Origin: Hyphococcus sp.
GTDB taxonomy: Bacteria > Pseudomonadota > Alphaproteobacteria > Caulobacterales > Parvularculaceae
Direction of reading: 5' to 3'
Assembly (NCBI GenBank): GCA_028285645.1
Contig: JANQOV010000091.1
Coordinates: forward strand, 1 to 61,499
Length of the DNA: 61,499 bases
Shown here: positions 43,914-51,361 of the stretch, piece after piece
How positions within the stretch are numbered: position 1 is the first letter of the stretch
Layout: each line of letters starts with the position of its first letter
Program-made: the position numbers and the translations under genes
Notes under the pieces: model-generated
What the model was told of the DNA's origin: nothing
The model's database searches: none
Seen by the model: the letters and a program-made list of their open reading frames with translations, nothing else

Positions 43914-45236
43914 CTATTCTCCTTCGAATGATGGCGGAAGCGCTGCGACCCGGTCCACCGCGGCTGCGATTTTCTCAAAACCCATGTCGCCTTTCCAAAA
44001 CACCGTCCACGGACCACGCCGCGCCGAGCCGTCTGCCTGCGCGGCATAAAACGCGTTAAAGCCATTGTCCGTACGTGAGCGCCAGTAAAAATTCGGATGC
44101 TCTGCCGTGAATCGGCGCCAGACGGTGCGCGCTAATCCTTCGCCGCGGGCTTCTTCGATCACCGCGAATTTGTCGAGGTAAGTAAAATCGTCGATCGTCG
44201 ATATGAAAGCGCCGGCGCGATAGGTCTCCGAAACAAAAGCGGCATCGAGATCAAAATCTTCCCACCAATCGGAAAGCAGTTTGCGATCAAACGCCTCTTC
44301 GATCAGTGCGGCAACGCGCACGCTATCGAGGGCTTTTTTGTCTGCCGCCTTCACGATTAACTCGCCCTTGCGAATCAGCGTGCCGGAACCGCCATGGGTG
44401 AAGAGCTCGCGCACCAGACCAGAGGGCGTGGTGATCGACACCGACGATGATAAGGGCGCGTCATCAAGCAGACGTTTAATCTCTTCCAGCTTCAGCCGCA
44501 TGCCGTCGGTCACCCAGGCTTGCGCCATCAGCTCTTCATAATCGGCGGCAAGATTAATCGAGTGAATAATCTCGCCAGCCTCGTCGAGAAGCCCGCCCAC
44601 GCTGGCCAAGAAGATGATCTTCATGGGCTGCAGGGCGTGCACGAGGGCGCGGGTGGCGGCGTCGGCGTTCACATTCACCAACTGCCCGCCTGGCGCGAGG
44701 CCAAGGCAGGTGAGAATGGGAATTGCGCCTGAATCCGCAATCGAACGAATGAGCCCAAGGCGAATATGGGTCGGCTCGCCCACAAAACCGTATTTTTCGC
44801 GGTCGAGATAATCGGCTTCGATAGCGCCCGAGGTTAAGGAGTGAGCAGCAACCCCTTGGGCGCGCACCGCCTCCACCAGCTTGATATTTGCGCCAATGAA
44901 GACGTCCCTGGCGGCGTCCAGCGTTGCGGCGTCGGTCACCCGAAGGCCATTTATCTTCCTGGTCTCGATCCCTCGTTCTTTTAGCGTCTTGTCGAGTTGC
45001 GGTCCGCCGCCATGCAGGACGATTGGCGTAAGACCTACCGTATGCAGGAAGGCAAGCGCCGCTGCGGTCTCTTCCAATTGCTCGGCAAGGATCGCGCCGC
45101 CAATCTTGATGATGGCGAAGCGCGACTGATCGACTTCCGAAAAGCGCTGCAGATAGGACCTTATCTCCTTCCCATCCGACATGTTGGAGAGGAGTTGGAC
45201 AATCGTCTGTCGCGTATTGACTGTTCCTTGCGTCAC
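43914..45236 (-). CDS. argB: Bifunctional N-acetylglutamate synthase/kinase (ArgB with C-terminal NAT domain)
   Basis: A 440-residue protein: residues about 1-295 form the amino-acid kinase (FAIIKIGGAIL, VLHGGGPQLDKTL, NVNADAATRAL), and the C-terminal 145 residues a GNAT acetyltransferase domain of the DUF619 type (about 296-440, VWRRFTAEHPNFYWRSR). Proteins of this architecture in Maricaulis and Xanthomonas make and phosphorylate N-acetylglutamate, replacing separate ArgA and ArgB. Start GTG 45236 with AGGA upstream is reasonable. The stop lies 4 bp before argC. Feedback by arginine is known for the family. Confidence 0.95.
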   Translation of the reverse strand: MTQGTVNTRQTIVQLLSNMSDGKEIRSYLQRFSEVDQSRFAIIKIGGAILAEQLEETAAALAFLHTVGLTPIVLHGGGPQLDKTLKERGIETRKINGLRVTDAATLDAARDVFIGANIKLVEAVRAQGVAAHSLTSGAIEADYLDREKYGFVGEPTHIRLGLIRSIADSGAIPILTCLGLAPGGQLVNVNADAATRALVHALQPMKIIFLASVGGLLDEAGEIIHSINLAADYEELMAQAWVTDGMRLKLEEIKRLLDDAPLSSSVSITTPSGLVRELFTHGGSGTLIRKGELIVKAADKKALDSVRVAALIEEAFDRKLLSDWWEDFDLDAAFVSETYRAGAFISTIDDFTYLDKFAVIEEARGEGLARTVWRRFTAEHPNFYWRSRTDNGFNAFYAAQADGSARRGPWTVFWKGDMGFEKIAAAVDRVAALPPSFEGE

Positions 45237-45678
45237 GGCGTCTTAATTCCTGGAATCTGGTCCGACTTTTTACGCCGGTTCGCCCCGCTCTGTTTAGGCT
45301 TTTCGCACTGCCTCGTCTTAAACGCGCTATTTCCTGCTCAGGCAATGCAGCAACGAGCATTTCCACGGTGTTTTCGGAGCGGTTTCCATTGAATTTTTCA
45401 ATTTGCGCATTCTAGGGCCTTTTTAAGACCCGTGGATAAGTTTGCCTTTGTGACAGCCGTTAACCACAAAAATGGCGGCGCTTTGGGGTTTTTTGTTAGC
45501 CGATTCCACTCTGCTAGCGGTGTTTTGAAGTGACGGCATTCGTTTGTTGGTTGCATCTCTGGCGAGCGGCGCCGATCTTCCGGTCCAGCCCCGACTAAGC
45601 AGCGCAGAAAACGCCTTGAGGGCCCCGCCTAATCAAACGCCGGAATCCACATCGACCACCTTCAGCGGAGCATCAACA
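45237..45678. other. 442-bp divergent intergenic stretch
   Basis: The stretch lies between the argB start and the chosen start of the alpha/beta hydrolase-OsmC gene. The part from 45544 is an in-frame extension of that gene beginning at TTG, but it is low-complexity. A single DnaA-box-like GTGGATAAG (45432-45440) and poly-T runs near 45490 are present. No clear promoter pair was found. Confidence 0.3.
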
Positions 45679-46902
45679 GTGAGCGGACAAACCCAAAAAA
45701 CTGAATTTGAAGGCGCTGGCGGCGAAAGGCTGGCGGCGGCGCTGGAATTGCCCCTCGGGCGTCCGCGAGCCTATGCCCTGTTCGCCCATTGTTTTTCCTG
45801 CTCCAAGGACATTAAGGCGGCCCGAGAGGTGGCGCGGGCGCTGCGCGCTGAAGGCTTTGCGGTATTACGCTTTGACTTCACAGGGCTCGGCGCCTCCGAA
45901 GGCGACTTCGCTAATACGAACTTTTCGTCCAACGTCGAAGACTTGGTGAAAGCCGCCGATTATCTGCGCCAGGAGTTTGAAGCGCCAAGCATCATTATCG
46001 GTCACAGTCTTGGCGGCGCGGCGGCAATCGTTGCGGCGCTGCAGATACCAGAAGCAAAAGGCGTAGCGGTTATCGGCGCGCCGGCGGAAGCAGATCACGT
46101 CGCCCTTCAGATCGGCGAAAAGCGCGAAGAGATCGAACGCGAAGGCCGCGCCACCGTCAGCCTCGCCGGGCGGCCCTTCACGATCAAGAAACAGTTCCTC
46201 GACGATCTCGCAGACCAGAATGTTCTGAAAGCGGCGGGCGCGCTCAAGCGGCCGCTTCTTGTGATGCATGCGCCGCTGGATGAAACGGTTGGGATTGAAA
46301 ACGCAACCTCGATTTTTGTCGCCGCCAAGCATCCGAAAAGCTTTGTTAGTCTCGATACAGCCGATCACCTGCTTAGCAACACTGAGGACGCCCATTATGC
46401 CGCCAGCGTGCTCGCCGCCTGGGCGTCGCGTTACTTGGATGCGCAGCCCCAAGCGAAACCCGCATCTACCCTGCCCAATACTGCGTCTGCTTTCATGGAC
46501 GGCGCCCTTGCCGTTGCGATGAAAGACAAACCGTTCGCAACCGCCTTGTTAGTTGATGGTCATCCGCTGGTGAGCGACGCCGGGCGCGACGAAGGCGGCG
46601 ATGATCTTGGCCCCAACCCGACACGGCTTTCGGAAGCAGCCCTTGCCGCGTGCGGCGTGATGACCATTCGTATGTATGCACGAAGAAAGGGATGGGCTTT
46701 GGATTGTGTTGAAATAAGTATCCGTCGCGCTGAAGGCGAAGACGCCCATGTGAGCCGACGCCTTGAAAAAGAACTCACCGTCACCGGCGATCTTGACGAA
46801 AGTCAGCGGCAGCGGCTCCTTGAAATCGCTGACAAATGCCCGGTTCACCGCATGATGACCGAGGGTGTCAGGACAATATCGCGCCTGGCCCCGCCGATTT
46901 AA
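45679..46902 (+). CDS. Alpha/beta hydrolase fused to OsmC-like peroxiredoxin domain
   Basis: A 407-residue two-domain protein. Residues about 1-250 are an alpha/beta hydrolase: FAHCFSCSKDIKAAREV, the nucleophile elbow IIGHSLGGAAAIV, and ADHLLSNTED for the His. Residues about 265-407 are an OsmC/Ohr-like domain with two cysteines (LAACGVMTIRMYA and DKCPVHRMM). OsmC detoxifies organic peroxides with paired thiols. The fusion is known in proteobacteria but the combined role is unclear. GTG 45679 is chosen because GGAG lies 8 nt upstream; TTG 45544 is an alternative. Confidence 0.85.
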   Translation: MSGQTQKTEFEGAGGERLAAALELPLGRPRAYALFAHCFSCSKDIKAAREVARALRAEGFAVLRFDFTGLGASEGDFANTNFSSNVEDLVKAADYLRQEFEAPSIIIGHSLGGAAAIVAALQIPEAKGVAVIGAPAEADHVALQIGEKREEIEREGRATVSLAGRPFTIKKQFLDDLADQNVLKAAGALKRPLLVMHAPLDETVGIENATSIFVAAKHPKSFVSLDTADHLLSNTEDAHYAASVLAAWASRYLDAQPQAKPASTLPNTASAFMDGALAVAMKDKPFATALLVDGHPLVSDAGRDEGGDDLGPNPTRLSEAALAACGVMTIRMYARRKGWALDCVEISIRRAEGEDAHVSRRLEKELTVTGDLDESQRQRLLEIADKCPVHRMMTEGVRTISRLAPPI

Positions 46903-47045
46903 CAATTTTTAATGCGCCGCCGCGGCTTTGCCACAGTGCGGTCATGCTTATTTATCGTAGATATCCGAAAATGTAATGCGGGGCGCCTTGGCAAACCAAA
47001 GCCAATCAAGGCTGAAGACAAAGAAGAGCACTAAAAAAGGCAAGT

Positions 47046-48536
47046 ATGATGAAGTTGACGACGTCGAAAACGAAAGCGCCATTCTTGAGCATTCTGGCCG
47101 CGGGCGCCGCAGCCGTAGCATTGACGGTTGCAGGATTTTCCTACTCCACGAACGCCAGCGCCCAAGCCCCCCGATTGACCGCGCCGACAGCATCGGCTGT
47201 TGGGACAATTTCAACGGCCGACCTTGTTGAACAGGTAAGCCCGTCTGTTGTCAGCGTCCTTGTTGAGCGTGAGATTCAGGGCCCGCAAATCCCAAGCATG
47301 TTTGAGGATTTCTTTCGCTTCGGCCCGCCCCGTGACAATGGTGATGATTTTGAGAACCGCCAGCGCATGCAAGCTGAAGGCTCAGGATTTTTTATCGACG
47401 GGGACGGTCATATCGTCACCAACAATCATGTGGTTCAGGACGCAGATTCTGTGAAAATTCGCCTTGCCGGCGGCGAGGAGTTTGACGCCGAAATCGTTGG
47501 AACCGATCCCTTGACGGATCTCGCGGTTTTGAAAGTCGAGCCGATGAGTAATCAGCCTTATGTGGAATTTGCCGACGACGTAAATCTGCGCGTTGGCGAC
47601 GACGTGCTGGCGGTCGGCAACCCCTACGGCCTGGGCGGCACCGTCACCAAAGGCATCGTTTCGGCAATCGGCGGGCAAAACCGCGAAAACCAGTATCTTG
47701 ACTTCATTCAGATCGACGCGCCGATCAATCGCGGCAATTCCGGCGGACCGACATTTGACTTTGCCGGCCGCGTCGTTGGGGTCAATACAGCGATCTATTC
47801 GCCAACCGGCGGTTCCGTCGGTATAGGCTTTGCGATTCCGGCGCGCGTTGCGAAAGACACCGTCGAGCAACTGATCGCCAATGGTTCTGTCACGCGAGGC
47901 TGGCTTGGCATTCAGTTGCAGGAAGTCACAACTGAAATCGCAGCAGCGCTTGGATTGAAGCACAGCGGCGGTGTTTTGGTGGCTGAAGTCCTTGAAGATA
48001 CGCCTGCCGCCGCAGCCGGTGTCGCCAGTGGCGATGTCATTTTAGGCGTTGACGGCGACGATGTGGAAAGCCCGAATGAGTTATCGCGCAAAGTCGCAAG
48101 CTATGCGCCGGGCGCGAAGGTCAAGCTGAAAGTCTTGCGCGACGAAAAAGAGCGTACGCTGAACGTGACCCTTGGCCAGCGCGACGACCAGCAGTCAGTC
48201 GATGAAGCTGAACCAGCCAATGATAATGACGATGCGGCGGCTGATATGGGGCTTCGGGTAACGGATTTGAGCGATGTATTACGTCAGCAGTTTCGGGTGC
48301 CGGAGGATGTAGACGGCGTGCTGGTAACCGGCGTCCGCCCTGGCAGCCCTGCGCAAGAAGCTGGCCTTCGCGCTGGCGTCGTCATTTTGCAGGTTGACGG
48401 CGAACCGGTGACATCGCGCCGCTCGCTGAACGACAAGATCGAGAACGCCAAAAAAGAGAACAAGGACGCCGTCTTGCTGCGCATGCAGTTCGGCGAAAAT
48501 CGCCAGTTCGGCGCTCTTTCATTGCACGCGGATTAA
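47046..48536 (+). CDS. degP: Periplasmic serine protease of the Do/DegP (HtrA) family
   Basis: A 496-residue trypsin-like protease with an N-terminal signal segment (KAPFLSILAAGAAAVALTVAG). The triad is visible as His in TNNHVV, Asp in DPLTDLAVLKV and Ser in RGNSGGP. Two PDZ domains follow (about 290-385 and 405-490). It degrades or refolds misfolded periplasmic proteins. It lies 48 bp ahead of a two-component pair on the same strand, which suggests a CpxRA-like envelope-stress unit; control by that pair is inference. Confidence 0.94.
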   Translation: MMKLTTSKTKAPFLSILAAGAAAVALTVAGFSYSTNASAQAPRLTAPTASAVGTISTADLVEQVSPSVVSVLVEREIQGPQIPSMFEDFFRFGPPRDNGDDFENRQRMQAEGSGFFIDGDGHIVTNNHVVQDADSVKIRLAGGEEFDAEIVGTDPLTDLAVLKVEPMSNQPYVEFADDVNLRVGDDVLAVGNPYGLGGTVTKGIVSAIGGQNRENQYLDFIQIDAPINRGNSGGPTFDFAGRVVGVNTAIYSPTGGSVGIGFAIPARVAKDTVEQLIANGSVTRGWLGIQLQEVTTEIAAALGLKHSGGVLVAEVLEDTPAAAAGVASGDVILGVDGDDVESPNELSRKVASYAPGAKVKLKVLRDEKERTLNVTLGQRDDQQSVDEAEPANDNDDAAADMGLRVTDLSDVLRQQFRVPEDVDGVLVTGVRPGSPAQEAGLRAGVVILQVDGEPVTSRRSLNDKIENAKKENKDAVLLRMQFGENRQFGALSLHAD

Positions 48537-48584
48537 GCGCGCGCCGCTTATTTGAGTCGGCGCGGACGAGACGAGGATCAGATT

Positions 48585-49265
48585 ATGAGAGTCTTGGTGA
48601 TTGAAGACGACGCCGAAGCGGCGGCCTTTGTATCGAAAGGATTGCGCGAGGCGGGCCATGTTGTCGATCACGCCCTGGACGGCGAATCGGGTCTGAACAT
48701 GGCCGCAGCGGGCGACTACGACGCTTATGTTGTTGATCGCATGTTGCCGAAACTCGACGGGCTGACGCTTTTGTCGCGCCGCCGTGACGAGGGAGATGAA
48801 ACCCCGGCCCTGTTTTTGTCTGCGCTCGGCGAAGTCGATGACCGCGTATCAGGGCTGCAGGCGGGCGGCGATGATTATCTCGTCAAGCCTTACGCTTTTT
48901 CAGAATTGTTGGCGCGGGTTGAAGCGCTGGGCCGCCGGCGGGCCGCGCCGACAGATGTAACGACGCGCTATCAGGTCGGCGACCTTGAACTTGACGTCAT
49001 CACGCGCACCGTCCGTCGCGCATCGCAAAAAATCGACCTGCAGCCGCGCGAATTCCGGTTGCTCGAATATTTGATGCGCCATGCGGGCCAAGTCGTCACC
49101 CGCACCATGCTGCTCGAAAATGTCTGGGAATATCACTTCGATCCGCAGACCAATGTCATTGATGTTCACATATCAAGGCTCAGGTCCAAGATCGATAAGG
49201 ATTTTGACAAGCCCCTGCTCAAGACTATTCGCGGCGCGGGTTACACGATCTCCGATGACGATTAA
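48585..49265 (+). CDS. OmpR-type response regulator
   Basis: A 226-residue regulator. The receiver domain has the phosphoacceptor D51 (YVVDRMLPKLDGL), the acidic pair EDD near the N-terminus and the switch Lys in YLVKPYAFSEL. The C-terminal half is a winged-helix OmpR/PhoB domain (EFRLLEYLMRHAGQVVTRTMLLENVW ... VDVHISRLRSKID). ATG 48585 follows GAGG. It is encoded between the DegP gene and a histidine kinase. Confidence 0.95.
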   Translation: MRVLVIEDDAEAAAFVSKGLREAGHVVDHALDGESGLNMAAAGDYDAYVVDRMLPKLDGLTLLSRRRDEGDETPALFLSALGEVDDRVSGLQAGGDDYLVKPYAFSELLARVEALGRRRAAPTDVTTRYQVGDLELDVITRTVRRASQKIDLQPREFRLLEYLMRHAGQVVTRTMLLENVWEYHFDPQTNVIDVHISRLRSKIDKDFDKPLLKTIRGAGYTISDDD

Positions 49266-49389
49266 GGCCGGGCCTTAGCGAATCTCGCGGCCGCAATGCT
49301 TGTTTTCCCGATAAGCGAAGATTTGCCGACCCACGCAAACCAATGAAGCCATTGCGCAGCGCCCCGCAACCTGCGCTATAACTTAGCGC

Positions 49390-50814
49390 ATGCTACGCGT
49401 CCTTCGCACTACGTCTTTCCGGTTTACGGTTATCTACGTTCTCCTGTTTGCGAGCGCCGTCGCCGTGCTGGGCGCTTTTGTCTATCAGGCGACGTTCGGC
49501 GAGGCGGCGAAGCAGACTGACGAAACCATCGACTCAGAAATCACGGTGCTGGCCGATCTTTTCGCGACTTCCGGGCCCGGCATGCTTACCCGCGTCATTC
49601 GACAGCGCGTCGCCTGGCGCGACGACAGCATCTATATGTTGATTGCCGCGCCGTCGGGCGCACTTCTGGCGGGCAATCTTACCGCCCTGCCGCCGGAAGC
49701 CCTCGACGCCGAAGGCGGCTTTTTCAACTTCAATTTCGAGCGCCCCCTGGTCGATGCGGCGGGGCGTGAAACCGGCGTTCAAGAGCGCGAAGCGCGCGGC
49801 AAGATCATGCGGTTTCGCGCCTCGCCGGAAGCTGAAGCGTCTTACCTGATTGTCGTTGCTCGCGATGTCGCCAGCCGCGAGAGCCTGCGCAAGCGCTCGC
49901 AAGGGGTCATCTTGCGCATTGCTTTGGTGACCATCGCCTTCGGGGTTGTCATTGGGCTGATCTTCTCGCGCTCGCTGCTGCGCCGCGTCGACGCCGTCAA
50001 CAAAACCGCACGGGCTATCCGCGCCGGAGATTTATCGCAACGTATTTCGCTCACCGGCGCCGGCGACGAACTTGATCACTTGTCGTCGAACCTTAATTCC
50101 ATGCTCGACCAGATTGAGCGGCTGATGAATGGCATGCGCGATGTGAGCGACAACATCGCCCACGACTTGCGCTCGCCGCTGACCCGCATCCGCAATCGAT
50201 TGAGCGATGCGCTGAACGGCGGCGAAGACAAAGAGCGGGCGCTGCACGCGACCATCGAGGATAGCGATCGCATGCTTGCAACGTTTAATGCGCTCCTCTC
50301 TATCGCACGTATTGAAAGCGGCGAAGGCGCCGGCGTCATGGAGCCAATCGATCTTGTCGCAATCGCCGAAGAAATGGCCGAACTTTATGAGCCGGCGGCG
50401 CAAGATGCAGGCTTTGAACTCGTGTTGAAAACCGCGCCTGCTGCGCCGATCATCGGGTCGCGCGAATTGGTGTCTCAGGCGATCGCCAATTTTCTCGACA
50501 ATGCCCTCAAATACGCCGGCGGCGGCGCCCGCATCGAAGTTAAGGCGGGGCCGATCAAAAAAGGCGGCGCCGGGCTAAGCGTTACCGATGACGGACCTGG
50601 CGTTGCGCCAGAAGACCGAAAACGCATTCTCGAACGCTTTGTGCGCCTTGAGCACAGCCGATCGACGCAAGGCAACGGGCTTGGGCTTAGTCTTGTCGCC
50701 GCCATTGCCCGCGCCCACAACGCGCGGCTTTATGTGGAAGACGGATTGCCGCATCATGACGGAGAAGGCTGCGGATTGAAATTCGTCATGATCTTTCCGC
50801 CGCCGCCGCGCTGA
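49390..50814 (+). CDS. Two-component sensor histidine kinase
   Basis: A 474-residue membrane kinase. Helix one (about 12-33) and helix two (about 173-195) enclose a periplasmic sensor of about 140 residues. A HAMP linker (about 196-248) precedes the dimerisation helix with phosphorylated H258 (NIAHDLRSPLTRI), then the ATPase domain with NFLDNALKYAG (N box), VTDDGPGVAPEDR (G1) and GNGLGLSLVAAIA (G2). It is the cognate partner of the response regulator encoded 124 bp upstream. Signal unknown. Confidence 0.94.
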   Translation: MLRVLRTTSFRFTVIYVLLFASAVAVLGAFVYQATFGEAAKQTDETIDSEITVLADLFATSGPGMLTRVIRQRVAWRDDSIYMLIAAPSGALLAGNLTALPPEALDAEGGFFNFNFERPLVDAAGRETGVQEREARGKIMRFRASPEAEASYLIVVARDVASRESLRKRSQGVILRIALVTIAFGVVIGLIFSRSLLRRVDAVNKTARAIRAGDLSQRISLTGAGDELDHLSSNLNSMLDQIERLMNGMRDVSDNIAHDLRSPLTRIRNRLSDALNGGEDKERALHATIEDSDRMLATFNALLSIARIESGEGAGVMEPIDLVAIAEEMAELYEPAAQDAGFELVLKTAPAAPIIGSRELVSQAIANFLDNALKYAGGGARIEVKAGPIKKGGAGLSVTDDGPGVAPEDRKRILERFVRLEHSRSTQGNGLGLSLVAAIARAHNARLYVEDGLPHHDGEGCGLKFVMIFPPPPR

Positions 50815-50973
50815 AACGAATCAGCAGTTTCAAAATTCACCTGCTAAAATATAGGAAATATCGAAATTCGCACTTGCCGTTTTTGGGAAATCAGTTCTTT
50901 GTCGATCAACGCCGCTCATTGTCGGGCGGAACGGCGCGCCGCGCCAAACGCAAAACTTCAAAGGACGATCACT

Positions 50974-51258
50974 ATGAGCAAGGCAGAATTTATTGCGAAT
51001 GTTGCGCAAGCGGGCGACATGTCGAACGCTGAAGCAAAGCGCGTTGTCGAACTGGTTTTCGGCGAAATCGAACGGGGCCTTAAGCAAGCCAAAAAAGAAG
51101 GCAAATACACGATTGGTACTTTTGGCACCTTTACGGTTTCCAAGCGCGCCGCACGCAAAGGCCGCAATCCGCGCACGGGCGAGGAAATCAAGATCAAGGC
51201 GTCCAAGAGCCTGCGCTTCCGCCCGTCTTCACATCTGAAACAGGCAGCCGGCTGCTAA
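50974..51258 (+). CDS. HU-family DNA-binding protein
   Basis: A 94-residue histone-like protein that bends and compacts DNA. MSKAEFIANVAQAGDMS starts the helical dimerisation part; GTFGTFTVSKRAARKGRNP is the beta-arm region with the conserved RNP motif. ATG 50974 has AAGGA upstream; the longer frame from 50899 is leader. It is followed by a strong terminator. Confidence 0.95.
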   Translation: MSKAEFIANVAQAGDMSNAEAKRVVELVFGEIERGLKQAKKEGKYTIGTFGTFTVSKRAARKGRNPRTGEEIKIKASKSLRFRPSSHLKQAAGC

Positions 51259-51286
51259 CCGAACGTTTCATTGACTTACCAAATGG

Positions 51287-51324
51287 CCGCCGCGTTCGGG
51301 GTTTCCGAGCGCGGCGGTTTTTTT
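51287..51324 (+). terminator. Rho-independent terminator after HU
   Basis: CCGCCGCG (51287-51294) and CGCGGCGG (51310-51317) form an 8-bp stem, extended by TCGG/CCGA inside, followed by T7 (51318-51324). It lies 28 bp after the HU stop and insulates glnE, which starts 38 bp later. Confidence 0.9.
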
Positions 51325-51361
51325 CTGGCGCTGGCCGCGCCAGCGTGATCAACTACGCCTG

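Noticed and set aside
43487..44059. Plus-strand frame of 190 codons
   Set aside because: Antisense to argC and argB, both of which are certain.
45432..45440. DnaA-box-like GTGGATAAG
   Set aside because: A single site without AT-rich repeats or replication genes; not an origin.
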